From Namhaeicola litoreus (GTDB lineage Bacteria; Bacteroidota; Bacteroidia; Flavobacteriales; Flavobacteriaceae), in contig NZ_JBHTMY010000001.1 in the NCBI RefSeq assembly GCF_042679565.1, positions 62,001-126,000 of the forward strand: a DNA stretch of 64,000 nucleotides, given 5' to 3'. The position numbers were made by a program, and so were the translations under genes. Numbering within the stretch: position 1 is the first letter of the stretch; each line of letters opens with the position of its first letter. Under the pieces are notes generated by a model. It was not told the origin of the DNA and ran no database searches. It saw only the letters and a list, made by a program, of their open reading frames with translations. Positions 34,203-42,230 of the stretch are shown piece by piece.

Positions 34203-35759
34203 TCATCCTATTTCTTTACCGTCTTTATCAAAAAACTGGTATTCTAAGTATGGAAAAGCGTCACGGGAAATAATTTTAATCCACTTTTTATATTTCATAA
34301 ACCACTTAAATCTTACTGATTGTAATCCTTTTGTTAGGTAAGCTGCAATAAAGGTATGTGCATGTAGCACTATTCCTTCATGCTTTTCTTCAATCAATCT
34401 GTTTAGGTCGGCTTCAATTTTATCTGCCAAAACAATTGGAGCTTCTACTTTTCCACTGCTAGGCACTACTTCTTTTGTTTCGATATTTCTTTCTTGTCTC
34501 ACCCTTTGGCGAGTAATCTGAACCAGTCCAAATTTACTCGGTGGTAAAATTTTATGCTTAGTTCGATTATTCTTCATTTCCTCGCGAAGGTGATCGAATA
34601 ATTTTCTTTTGTGTTCTGCAGAATGCATATCGATAAAATCGACAACAATGATACCGCCCATATCACGTAATTGCAATTGACGAGCAATTTCTGTTGCTGC
34701 GATCATATTTACTTCCAATGCCGTTTCTGCCTGCGAATTCGCTTTGTTAGACCGATTTCCGCTATTTACATCAATCACATGTAAAGCTTCGGTATGTTCT
34801 ATGACCAGATAAGCACCCTTGCGCATTGAAACCGTTTTACCAAATAAGGCTTTAATTTGTTTTTCAATACCGTAAAAGTCGAAAATAGGTACTCTTGCTT
34901 TATGTAATTTAGCGATTGATTCCTTTTCTGGCGCAATACCACGCAAATATTCACAAACTTCCTCATGTAAATTAGGGTCGTTCGTCACAATACTTGTAAA
35001 AGAATCATTAAAAATATCTCTCAAAATTGAAGAAGCTCGATTCATTTCAGACAACACTTTACTAGGTGCTTTTGCCTGTTGGATCTGTTTGCACATATTT
35101 ACCCATCTTTGCATGGTATTCTGCAAATCCTTATCTAATTCTGCTACTTTTATATCTTGTGCAACAGTTCTGAGAATTACCCCAAAACCTTTTGGCACGA
35201 TACTTTTAGCTAGTCTTTTTAGACGATCTTTTTCTTTATTACTACTTATTTTTTGAGAAACAGATATTCTGTTTGAGAAGGGTACCAAAACCAGGTACCT
35301 TCCAGCGATTGATAATTCTGAACTAATTCTGGGACCTTTCGTTGAAATGGGTTCTTTTACTATTTGAACCAACAATTCTTGCCCAGCTTTTATCACTTCA
35401 TCAATTTTACCGCCTTTGTCGATATCTTTTTCGAAACGGAAGTTTTTAAGTGTATAATCTTTTAATTTCCCTGTGCGTACTAATTTAGTGAATTTTGAAA
35501 ATGAAAGGAGTTGCGGACCTAAATCGTGGTAATGTAAAAAAGCATCTTTTTCACTTTTTACATCCACGAAGGCTGCATTTAATCCGGTAAGTGTTTTCTT
35601 TACTTTTGCTAAGAAAATATCTCCTACCGAAAAATTATTATCAACTACCTCATTGTGTAATTCAACTAATTTTCCATCTTTTAATAGGGCAAAATCAATA
35701 TCCGAGGAATTCGATCTAATGATTAATTCTGTTTTCACTCTATACAAATTTATACCCAT
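34203..35759 (-). CDS. rng: Ribonuclease E/G
   Basis: The ATG at 35759 is used (a GTG lies four codons earlier). About 518 residues, the RNase G size, without the long RNase E tail. TELIIRSNSSDIDFALLKDGKLVELHNE and an S1-like domain (NFSVGDIFLAKVKKTLTGLNAAFVDVKSEKDAFLHYHDLG) are followed by the catalytic core with HVIDVNSGN and IIVVDFIDMHS, which hold the magnesium-binding aspartates. The enzyme processes rRNA and mRNA. No Zn-link cysteines are seen. It lies downstream of HU and the small basic protein, after a terminator. Confidence 0.93.
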   Translation of the reverse strand: MGINLYRVKTELIIRSNSSDIDFALLKDGKLVELHNEVVDNNFSVGDIFLAKVKKTLTGLNAAFVDVKSEKDAFLHYHDLGPQLLSFSKFTKLVRTGKLKDYTLKNFRFEKDIDKGGKIDEVIKAGQELLVQIVKEPISTKGPRISSELSIAGRYLVLVPFSNRISVSQKISSNKEKDRLKRLAKSIVPKGFGVILRTVAQDIKVAELDKDLQNTMQRWVNMCKQIQQAKAPSKVLSEMNRASSILRDIFNDSFTSIVTNDPNLHEEVCEYLRGIAPEKESIAKLHKARVPIFDFYGIEKQIKALFGKTVSMRKGAYLVIEHTEALHVIDVNSGNRSNKANSQAETALEVNMIAATEIARQLQLRDMGGIIVVDFIDMHSAEHKRKLFDHLREEMKNNRTKHKILPPSKFGLVQITRQRVRQERNIETKEVVPSSGKVEAPIVLADKIEADLNRLIEEKHEGIVLHAHTFIAAYLTKGLQSVRFKWFMKYKKWIKIISRDAFPYLEYQFFDKDGKEIG

Positions 35760-35867
35760 GGTAAAATACACGTATTTTACCTTGAGATGATTATTAAATA
35801 CGTTTTTAATGTTTACCGTTCGAAGTTTATAAAAACTTCTATTTCAATGAACTTGTTCGTAAATGTC

Positions 35868-35899
35868 GTAAAAAAGAAGTAGGTGAACAAGTCACCTAC
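35868..35899 (-). terminator. Terminator after the COX24-like gene
   Basis: Perfect 8-bp stem GTAGGTGA/TCACCTAC with a 5-nt loop, followed on the minus strand by TTCTTTTTT, 5 bp beyond the stop of the small basic protein gene. It closes the HU-COX24-like unit before RNase G. Confidence 0.85.
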
Positions 35900-35903
35900 C
35901 TAT

Positions 35904-35996
35904 TTATTTTTTCTTTTTATGACGATTTTGTCTGCTTCTTTTCTTACGCTTGTGCGTTGAGATTTTACTACGTTTTCTTTTTTTTCCGCTTGGCAT
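35904..35996 (-). CDS. AURKAIP1/COX24 (mS38-like) domain small basic protein
   Basis: A 31-codon frame from the ATG at 35996 to TAA at 35904 encodes a 30-residue protein starting MPSGKKRKRSKISTHKRKKR and ending RQNRHKKKK. Nearly two thirds of the residues are Lys, Arg or His. Such tiny proteins are conserved at this size in Bacteroidota and match the AURKAIP1/COX24 domain, the same short basic helix as mitochondrial ribosomal protein mS38. A role on the small ribosomal subunit is therefore likely but is inference. It lies 20 bp after the HU gene stop and has its own downstream terminator. Confidence 0.82.
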   Translation of the reverse strand: MPSGKKRKRSKISTHKRKKRSRQNRHKKKK

Positions 35997-36016
35997 AATT
36001 TCAAGTTTTTTAATTA

Positions 36017-36307
36017 CTATTTAACTTCAACGCTGTTCTTCACACTTTCAACAAAAACCTTAGCTGGTTTAAAAGCAGGAATATTATGCGCAGGAATCTT
36101 TATTGTTGTGTTCTTAGAAATATTTCTACCAGTTTTCTCAGCTCTTTCTTTTACAATAAAACTACCAAAACCCCTTAAGTAAACATTTTCACCTTTGCTT
36201 AACGAACCCTTTATTTCTGCCATTAAATCTTCAACAACTCTTAAAACATCACCTTTTTCAATTCCTGAATTATCTGCAATGCTGGCAACGATCTCTGCTT
36301 TAGTCAT
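36017..36307 (-). CDS. hup: HU family DNA-binding protein
   Basis: 96 residues, the usual HU size. MTKAEIVASIADNSGIEKGDVLRVVEDLMAEIKGSLSKGENVYLRGFGSFIVKERAEKTGRN is the dimerisation part and the start of the DNA-binding arm; the arm tip is KIPAHNIPAFKPAKVF, with the conserved Pro that intercalates into DNA. It is a nucleoid protein that bends DNA. Its promoter region faces that of mutY. Confidence 0.93.
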   Translation of the reverse strand: MTKAEIVASIADNSGIEKGDVLRVVEDLMAEIKGSLSKGENVYLRGFGSFIVKERAEKTGRNISKNTTIKIPAHNIPAFKPAKVFVESVKNSVEVK

Positions 36308-36350
36308 TCTTAATTATTATTAAAATTATTTATATTCATTATTCGGGCGG

Positions 36351-36358
36351 CAAAGATA
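36351..36358 (-). promoter_or_regulatory. -7 element upstream of HU gene
   Basis: The minus strand reads TATCTTTG (TAnnTTTG), 44 bp before the HU start codon. No well-placed TTTG -33 box was found. Confidence 0.6.
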
Positions 36359-36406
36359 TAATAATAAATCAATTTTAAAAAGCTAAATCCTTAAAATTTA
36401 ATAAGA

Positions 36407-36414
36407 TATATTTG
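36407..36414 (+). promoter_or_regulatory. -7 element upstream of mutY
   Basis: TATATTTG, 29 bp before the mutY start codon, in the divergent HU/mutY intergenic region. Confidence 0.6.
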
Positions 36415-36442
36415 CAATCCCATTAGGAACGGCTATTTTTTT

Positions 36443-37480
36443 ATGATCATAAGTAACCTATTAATTTCGTGGTATTTAGCTAATAAAAGGGAGTTGCCTT
36501 GGAGACAAACTAAAGATCCTTATACAATTTGGCTATCTGAGGTGATTTTACAACAAACCAGAATAGCACAAGGCACGGCATATTTTATCCGATTTACAAA
36601 AGAGTTTCCTACTGTATTCGACCTTGCAACTGCAAATGAAGATGAAGTACTTAAACTTTGGCAAGGATTAGGCTATTATTCAAGAGCCCGAAATCTTCAC
36701 TATACCGCAAAGTACATAGTTAATGAATTAAATGGTGTTTTCCCTAATAGCTATAAGTCTTTAAAAAAAATGAAAGGCATTGGTGATTATACGGCTTCAG
36801 CAATTGCTTCAATCTGTTTTAACGAAGTTCAGGCTGTTGTTGATGGCAATGTCTACAGAGTCCTTTCGAGATATTTTAACGTTAAAACTGCGATTAATTC
36901 CTCTCGTGGCATAAAAGAATTTAAAGAAATCGCACAAAATATTATCTCTAAAGAAAATCCTGGATTACACAATGAAGCAATAATGGAGCTCGGCGCATTG
37001 ATCTGCACGCCAAAAAATCCAAATTGTGGTGCTTGCCCCTTGTCAGGATCTTGTTTAGCTCTGAAAAAAAACAAAATAGATTCGCTTCCACTTAAACTTA
37101 AAAAGACCAAAATCAGAACGCGCTATTTCAATTTTTTAGTGGTTAATATCAATAACCAAAGCACGATTTTAGAACAGAGGAAAGAGAATGATATATGGAA
37201 ACATCTTTATCAATTTCCACTTGTTGAATCGAATGAAGAGTTGTCACACGAATCAATACTGACTTCTGATAATTTAGAAAAATTGATTCAGGATAAATCA
37301 TTACAACTGAAGTTATTCAACCAAAATAATATTGTACATATTCTCACACATCAAAAAATACTTGCAAAATTCTGGATCATCAACACAAAAAGCGATCATA
37401 AAAACGCCGTAGAATGGAATAATGTAAGTAATTTTGCAGTACCTGTAATTATCTCTAATTTTTTGGAGAAATTTCGTTGA
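36443..37480 (+). CDS. mutY: A/G-specific adenine glycosylase MutY
   Basis: 345 residues. N-terminal LPWRQTKDPYTIWLSEVILQQTR with the catalytic Glu region, the helix-hairpin-helix LKKMKGIGDYTASAIASICFNEVQAVVDGNVYRVLSRYF with the catalytic Asp, then a perfect [4Fe-4S] loop C-x6-C-x2-C-x5-C (CTPKNPNCGACPLSGSC), and a C-terminal NUDIX-like domain for 8-oxoG recognition. It removes adenine paired with 8-oxoguanine. First gene of the conserved flavobacterial run mutY-ssb-gldE-gldD. Confidence 0.95.
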   Translation: MIISNLLISWYLANKRELPWRQTKDPYTIWLSEVILQQTRIAQGTAYFIRFTKEFPTVFDLATANEDEVLKLWQGLGYYSRARNLHYTAKYIVNELNGVFPNSYKSLKKMKGIGDYTASAIASICFNEVQAVVDGNVYRVLSRYFNVKTAINSSRGIKEFKEIAQNIISKENPGLHNEAIMELGALICTPKNPNCGACPLSGSCLALKKNKIDSLPLKLKKTKIRTRYFNFLVVNINNQSTILEQRKENDIWKHLYQFPLVESNEELSHESILTSDNLEKLIQDKSLQLKLFNQNNIVHILTHQKILAKFWIINTKSDHKNAVEWNNVSNFAVPVIISNFLEKFR

Positions 37481-37493
37481 GTGAAAATTTATT

Positions 37494-37501
37494 TATCTTT
37501 G
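37494..37501 (+). promoter_or_regulatory. -7 element upstream of ssb
   Basis: TATCTTTG, 17 bp before the ssb start codon, in the short gap after mutY; ssb may thus be transcribed on its own as well as from mutY. Confidence 0.55.
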
Positions 37502-37518
37502 ATTCAAATTAGGATTTT

Positions 37519-37956
37519 ATGGCAAACTCTTTAAACAAAGCGATGTTGATCGGCCATTTGGGTGATGATGTTAAAATACATTATTTTGACAAGGGGAACT
37601 GTTTGGCGAGATTCCCTATTGCGACCAATGAAACTTTTGTAAACAAACAAAGTGGAGAAAGAATAACGAATACCGAATGGCACAATGTAGTTGTGCGCAA
37701 TAAGCTAGCGGAACTTTGCGAAAAATATTTAAGTAAAGGTGACAGGGTCTATGTAGAAGGCAGGATTAAAACAAGAAGTTATGAGCAAGACGGACAAAAG
37801 AAATATTCCACAGAAATTCATGCGAATGAAATGACTTTCCTCACTACAAAAAAGGACCTATCAGTTGGCGCAAGTCCTGCTCAACAGACACATCAGGGTC
37901 AAGCTCCACAGCACAGTTCAACAGCTAATGACGAGGAAGATGATTTACCATTTTGA
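37519..37956 (+). CDS. ssb: Single-stranded DNA-binding protein
   Basis: 145 residues. The OB fold spans about 1-105 (LNKAMLIGHLGDDVKIHYFDKGNCLARFPIATNE, TEWHNVVVRNKLAELCEKYLSKGDRVYVEGRIKTRSY). A Gln-rich linker leads to the acidic tip DEEDDLPF, the protein-interaction tail of bacterial SSB. It coats single-stranded DNA as a tetramer in replication and repair. It lies between mutY and gldE, the standard order in flavobacteria. Confidence 0.96.
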   Translation: MANSLNKAMLIGHLGDDVKIHYFDKGNCLARFPIATNETFVNKQSGERITNTEWHNVVVRNKLAELCEKYLSKGDRVYVEGRIKTRSYEQDGQKKYSTEIHANEMTFLTTKKDLSVGASPAQQTHQGQAPQHSSTANDEEDDLPF

Positions 37957-37981
37957 TTTGTTGCTTATTAACTAAATTTAT

Positions 37982-39301
37982 TTGAATTTGGACCCCGAAC
38001 CGCGGATTTTTCTTTTTTTATCAAATATAGATTGGCCTGTTGTCTTTAGCGTTTTAACGCTCATTGGCTTACTTTTTTCTTCTGCAATCATTTCTGGATC
38101 AGAAGTGGCTTTCTTTTCCTTAACCAAAACTGATCTATCAGAAGAAAAAACGAAAAAAGGAAATATGAAATTAGTTGCTGAATTACTGAGTAATCCTGCC
38201 AAATTACTAGCAACCATCTTGATTTCTAATAATTTCATCAACATTCTTTTTGTTTTAATCTTTGCCTTTACAGGCGATTATTTTTTTGGATCTGTTGGCA
38301 ATGCAGTTATAAAATTCTTACTAGAGATTGTTTTAGTCACCTTTTTATTGCTCCTATTTGGCGAGGTTCTACCTAAAATTTATGCCAGTAGAAATGCTGT
38401 ACATTTTGCGGCATTGATGGCTAAACCATTAAATATTTTAAACTCTTTTTTTACTTTTCTAAGTTTTCCTCTTATCAATCTAACCAGTTTTTTAGAGCAA
38501 AGACTAACAAAAAAAAATAGTGAGTTTAATGTTGAAGTGCTTTCTCAAGCTCTTGAACTCACGTCTAAAACAGCCACAACAAAAGAAGAAAAAAAGATTT
38601 TACAAGGTATTGTCACTTTTGGAAATACAGAAACATCTGAAGTCATGTGTCCGAGAATGGATATTTTTGCCATTAATATGGAAGAGGAGTTTTTGGACGT
38701 GATGAAAAAAATTATAGACAATGGTCACTCAAGGATACCGGTATATGAAGATAATATAGATAATATCATTGGAGTTTTATATATCAAAGATTTAATCCCT
38801 CATTTGAATAAAAAAACCTTTAAATGGCAAAAATTACTTCGTAAGCCATTCTTTGTTCCCGAGAACAAAAAATTAGACGATTTGCTGAGAGAATTTCAAG
38901 AAATGAAAAATCATTTAGCCGTTGTAGTAGATGAATATGGCGGGACTTGTGGGATCATCACATTGGAAGATATCATTGAAGAAATTGTTGGAGATATAAG
39001 TGACGAATTTGACGAACAAGATGCTCAATTCACTAAAATTGACTCCTACAACTATCTATTTGAAGGCAGGGTTTCTCTAAAGGATTTTTTCAAGATTACT
39101 AAAATAAATCCTGTAGTTTTTGAGTCGTATATGGAAGATGCAGAAACAATTGCAGGATTGATACTGGAAATAACAGGAAGATACCCCAAAAGGAAAGAAA
39201 AAATTAATATTGGACCATATGTCATCTCAATTGAATCTTTAGATTTAAAAAGAATAAAACAGGTAAAAGTAACTTTACCTGAGACATCTAAAACAGTTTA
39301 G
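37982..39301 (+). CDS. gldE: Gliding motility-associated protein GldE (CNNM/CBS protein)
   Basis: 439 residues from a TTG start at 37982; no ATG lies in frame until well into the conserved region. An N-terminal DUF21 membrane domain (VFSVLTLIGLLFSSAIISGSEVAFFSLTKTD and three more membrane segments) is followed by a CBS pair (CPRMDIFAINMEEEF, GHSRIPVYEDNIDNIIGVLYIKDL, HLAVVVDEYGGTCGIITLEDIIEEIVGDISDE) and a CorC_HlyC domain at the end. GldE acts with GldD in gliding of Flavobacterium. The gldD start codon follows its stop by 1 bp. Confidence 0.93.
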   Translation: MNLDPEPRIFLFLSNIDWPVVFSVLTLIGLLFSSAIISGSEVAFFSLTKTDLSEEKTKKGNMKLVAELLSNPAKLLATILISNNFINILFVLIFAFTGDYFFGSVGNAVIKFLLEIVLVTFLLLLFGEVLPKIYASRNAVHFAALMAKPLNILNSFFTFLSFPLINLTSFLEQRLTKKNSEFNVEVLSQALELTSKTATTKEEKKILQGIVTFGNTETSEVMCPRMDIFAINMEEEFLDVMKKIIDNGHSRIPVYEDNIDNIIGVLYIKDLIPHLNKKTFKWQKLLRKPFFVPENKKLDDLLREFQEMKNHLAVVVDEYGGTCGIITLEDIIEEIVGDISDEFDEQDAQFTKIDSYNYLFEGRVSLKDFFKITKINPVVFESYMEDAETIAGLILEITGRYPKRKEKINIGPYVISIESLDLKRIKQVKVTLPETSKTV

Positions 39302-39302
39302 C

Positions 39303-39863
39303 ATGAATCGATTTATCTTTTATTGCAGTTTTTTCATATTAGTCACACTATTCTCATGTAAGGAAGATATCTTTCCTAAACCAAAAGCACAATTGCGTTT
39401 GCAATATCCTGATTCAAACTATCTTTTTTTAACTTCTGATTGCCCTTATACTTTTGAATATTCAGAATTAGCAACCATTAGCACGAACGAGAAATGCTGG
39501 ACAAATATTTACTATCCAACACTCAAAGCGAGTATCAACATTACTTATAGACCCATAGAAAATAATTTACAAGAGCTGTTTATGGAGTCTGAAAAACTAA
39601 CCTTTAATCATACAATTAAAGCAGATGGTATCAGCTCTTTGCCTTTCGCAAATAAAGAGCATCAAACCTATGGATCATTATTTGAGGTAACGGGAAACGC
39701 AGCCTCTCCTTTGCAATTTCACCTTACAGACAGTATAAAGCATTTTATAACCGGTGCGGTGTATTTTGATGTAAGTCCTAATTTTGACTCTATTCAACCA
39801 GCCATTTCCTATATAGAAAAAGATTTACAGAAAATTATGGAGACTACTTCTTGGAAAAATTAA
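39303..39863 (+). CDS. gldD: Gliding motility lipoprotein GldD
   Basis: 186 residues with a lipoprotein signal (FILVTLFSCKEDIFPKPKAQLRL). The pattern YPDSNY...CPYTFEYSELA...CWTNIYYPTLKASINITYRPI...LYGALFEV-like GSLFEVTGNAASPLQFHLTDS and HFITGAVYFDVSPNFDSI is that of GldD. It is required for gliding and probably for the type IX secretion machinery. Directly after gldE, as in Flavobacterium johnsoniae. Confidence 0.93.
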   Translation: MNRFIFYCSFFILVTLFSCKEDIFPKPKAQLRLQYPDSNYLFLTSDCPYTFEYSELATISTNEKCWTNIYYPTLKASINITYRPIENNLQELFMESEKLTFNHTIKADGISSLPFANKEHQTYGSLFEVTGNAASPLQFHLTDSIKHFITGAVYFDVSPNFDSIQPAISYIEKDLQKIMETTSWKN

Positions 39864-39867
39864 GGAA

Positions 39868-40926
39868 ATGAAGAAATCAGATTATTTGTATTCAAGAACT
39901 GTAAGAATTTGGCTGATCATAGGGTTGGTCATGTTATTAGGTCAGGTAATCTTAGGTGGAATTACACGGCTAACTGGATCAGGTTTATCCATCACCAAAT
40001 GGGATGTGGTCACAGGAGTAATACCACCAATGACTGAGCAAGATTGGTTAAAAGAATTCGACCTTTATAAAGAAACACCTCAATACCAGAAAATCAATAG
40101 TGCATTTGATCTGAATGAATTCAAATACATTTATTTTTGGGAATTTTTTCATCGATTTTGGGTTCGTGCCTTAGGACTAATCTTCTTATTTCCATTCCTT
40201 TATTTTGTTTTTTCAAAAAAAATTGACGGTAAACTGGTTAAGCGCTTAGGGCTTGTTATTCTTTTGACATTATTAACAGCGTCTGCGGGTTGGATTATGG
40301 TTCAAAGTGGACTTGTAAATAGGCCTTGGGTAAATGCTTATAAGCTCACACTACATTTTATATTGGCAAGCTTAACTATTTCTGCACTCGTATGGATCAT
40401 CGCAGATGTTTATAGATTTGGCGAAGATGCAAAAAACGTTTCCAAAAAATTTGTTCAATGGTTAATAGGTATAACTTTCTTACAACTTATTTTTGCCGGA
40501 ATGATGAGCGGAATGAAAGCCGGATTATATTACCCAACTTGGCCAGATATGAATGGTCAAATAATTCCCAACGTTTTATTAGAAATTGGAAATTGGAAAT
40601 TGGAAAATCTAACCAACTATGATAGTTATTTATTTGCACCTGCCCTTATTCAATTTATTCATAGAGCAATAGCTTATTTGCTTCTAATACTGACTTTTAT
40701 TCTCTTTTTCAAATACCGTTCGAAATTAACGGATACCCCATTGCATTGGATTTGGATTGTATTTATCTTGATTAACATCCAAGTATTATTGGGTATTTTT
40801 ACCTTATTAAACATCAAAGGTGCAGCAATACCTCTTTTTTTAGGGGTATCACATCAACTAGTGGGTTTACTCTTTTTTATTGGATTACTTTTCTTTTACT
40901 TTTCTCTACGGAAAAATAGGGCATAA
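39868..40926 (+). CDS. ctaA: Heme A synthase (COX15/CtaA family)
   Basis: 352 residues with eight hydrophobic segments. VMLLGQVILGGITRLTGSGLSITKWDVVTGVIPPMTEQDW is the signature of the alphaproteobacterial/mitochondrial COX15 type. Conserved heme-ligand histidines are seen in EFFHRFWVRALG, LTLHFILAS, FIHRAIAYL and VSHQLVGLL. It oxidises the heme O methyl group to a formyl group, making heme A for cytochrome oxidase. It follows gldD by 4 bp and probably shares its transcript. Confidence 0.93.
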   Translation: MKKSDYLYSRTVRIWLIIGLVMLLGQVILGGITRLTGSGLSITKWDVVTGVIPPMTEQDWLKEFDLYKETPQYQKINSAFDLNEFKYIYFWEFFHRFWVRALGLIFLFPFLYFVFSKKIDGKLVKRLGLVILLTLLTASAGWIMVQSGLVNRPWVNAYKLTLHFILASLTISALVWIIADVYRFGEDAKNVSKKFVQWLIGITFLQLIFAGMMSGMKAGLYYPTWPDMNGQIIPNVLLEIGNWKLENLTNYDSYLFAPALIQFIHRAIAYLLLILTFILFFKYRSKLTDTPLHWIWIVFILINIQVLLGIFTLLNIKGAAIPLFLGVSHQLVGLLFFIGLLFFYFSLRKNRA

Positions 40927-40952
40927 AAAAAGGCTGCCTTGGCAACCTTTAA
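40923..40952. terminator. Terminator between ctaA and small lipoprotein gene
   Basis: Stem AAAGG-TGCC/GGCA-CCTTT with one mismatch and a 2-nt loop, with T-runs on the minus side (TTTTTTT). It serves the minus-strand lipoprotein gene and perhaps ctaA. Confidence 0.65.
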
Positions 40953-40995
40953 AAATTCCGAGAGTTTATTCTCGTTTAGCTTTGACTAATGTAAA

Positions 40996-41247
40996 TTAGT
41001 GAGCGCCTTCTTTTACGTCAGCTTTTACTGAATCAATTACAGCAGCAGCCTCATCAGTAGCTTCATTTACAGCTTCAACAGCCTCATCAGCAGCCTCATT
41101 TACAGCTTCAACAGCCTCATCAGCAGCCTCAGATACAGCTTCAACAGCCTCTGTCGCATCTTCTTGCGCTCCTTTAGCAGTTTCTTTACAAGAAACGGCA
41201 ATTAAACCAATAATTGCGAATGTCAAAATACCTTTTAATAATTTCAT
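40996..41247 (-). CDS. Small LEA-like repeat lipoprotein
   Basis: 83 residues. Lipoprotein signal (FAIIGLIAVSCKETAKGAQ) followed by three 11-residue repeats of the form EAADEAVEAVN. The 11-residue, Ala/Glu-rich period is that of group 3 LEA-type proteins, which form amphipathic helices at membranes or under drying. Its signal and the start of its mature part match the larger SYLF lipoprotein next door (CKETxKGAxxD), so the two share an origin. Good -33/-7 promoter upstream at 41281-41312. Function unknown. Confidence 0.8.
   Translation of the reverse strand: MKLLKGILTFAIIGLIAVSCKETAKGAQEDATEAVEAVSEAADEAVEAVNEAADEAVEAVNEATDEAAAVIDSVKADVKEGAH
41063..41161 (-). repeat. 33-bp tandem repeat within the lipoprotein gene
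   Basis: Three consecutive 33-bp units (41063-41095, 41096-41128, and a changed copy 41129-41161). The first two are identical at DNA level, so the array has expanded or been homogenised recently. It codes for the 11-residue repeats. Confidence 0.9.
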
Positions 41248-41280
41248 AGTTTAAATATTTAGTTTGTATGTAAAAACGCA

Positions 41281-41312
41281 CAAACCTACTCATATAATCA
41301 TAATAAAACAAA
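41281..41312 (-). promoter_or_regulatory. Promoter of the small lipoprotein gene
   Basis: On the minus strand, TTTG (41309-41312), 20 bp, TAGGTTTG (41281-41288), 33 bp before the start codon. This is one of the best matches in the window to the Bacteroidota TTTG-N19-TAnnTTTG promoter. Confidence 0.75.
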
Positions 41313-41383
41313 TTTTTCTTAAATTTATCATAAAACTTAATTCACACATAACTCATTCAATATTAACTGATTAAATATTTACT

Positions 41384-41418
41384 TAAAAAAAAGAAAGCCC
41401 TCCGTGAGGAAGGCTCTT
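41384..41418 (-). terminator. Terminator of the SYLF lipoprotein gene
   Basis: On the minus strand, AGCC/GGCT and inner CCTC/GAGG stems with a small bulge, followed by TTTCTTTTTTTT, just after the stop codon of the SYLF gene. Confidence 0.75.
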
Positions 41419-41440
41419 AAATTTTAACAAAAAAAACGGC

Positions 41441-42187
41441 TTAAATACCTGCTTTATATTTGAATTTTTGAGTGCCAACTGAAGCTTCAGCCATTACTCC
41501 GCCCATTGGATCAGTAATTATAGCAACACCATCTTGATAAGCTATGTCGGCAGAAACTCCTTTTTCAAGGGCTACTGCTGAAGCTTCTCCTGAAAACTTA
41601 AACTTACCATTTGTAAATCTGTCTAGGGCAGCCTTATCTTCAAAGAAGACAACCTCTCTATATTGCTGTCCACCTGCTTGAAGACCAAAGGTTGCCTGCA
41701 TCAATGTTGCTTTTCCAATGACGGTTCCCTTTTCAAAAACAAGCCCTTCACCACCTGCTCCACCGATCCCTAAACCAGCTTTGGTTATTTTTGGAAAGAT
41801 GGCATAACCGTAAGCATTAGCAAAGTACTTTGACAATGAAGGATCTTCTTTTATTAATTCTTTCATACCAGATTTAACCTCATCGGCTAATTTTGTATCC
41901 TGCGGATAAACAACTGAAAATCCTGCAGCCTTCACTGCACCCTCAACAGTCTTAGCAGCTTCATTTGCTACCTCTCCTAGGTCTTCTGCGGCATCGACAG
42001 CATCATCCATTGCTTCTTCAACTTCCTCGGCAGCGTCCGAAACTGCGTCACTTACATCATCTGCAGTTTCTTGAACAGCCTCAACGGCATCTTGCACATC
42101 CTTTTCTGCTCCTTTTTTGGTTTCCTTACAAGCGATCACAGTTGTTGCAAGAAAAATGAGAGCAATTCCTAATTTAATTAATTTCAT
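41441..42187 (-). CDS. SYLF (YSC84-like) domain lipoprotein with LEA-like N-terminal region
   Basis: 248 residues. Lipoprotein signal (IFLATTVIACKETKKGAEKD), then a low-complexity Ala/Glu/Asp/Val helix (about 22-85) like the LEA-type repeats of the next gene, then a SYLF domain (about 95-248): YPQDTKLADEVKSGMKELIKED, YGYAIFPKITKAGLGIGGAGGEGLVF, MQATFGLQAGGQQYREVVFFED, MAEASVGTQKFKYKAG. The SYLF domain binds phosphoinositides in yeast Ysc84; in bacteria it may bind membrane lipids in the periplasm. The 5' leader is the same as that of the small paralogue. Confidence 0.85.
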   Translation of the reverse strand: MKLIKLGIALIFLATTVIACKETKKGAEKDVQDAVEAVQETADDVSDAVSDAAEEVEEAMDDAVDAAEDLGEVANEAAKTVEGAVKAAGFSVVYPQDTKLADEVKSGMKELIKEDPSLSKYFANAYGYAIFPKITKAGLGIGGAGGEGLVFEKGTVIGKATLMQATFGLQAGGQQYREVVFFEDKAALDRFTNGKFKFSGEASAVALEKGVSADIAYQDGVAIITDPMGGVMAEASVGTQKFKYKAGI

Positions 42188-42230
42188 AGTTTAAATATTT
42201 TAATGGTTTGTTCTACAATATTACTAAAAT

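Noticed and set aside
41063..41161. 33-bp repeats as a CRISPR or noncoding array
   Set aside because: They stay in frame and code for 11-residue helical repeats in a lipoprotein.
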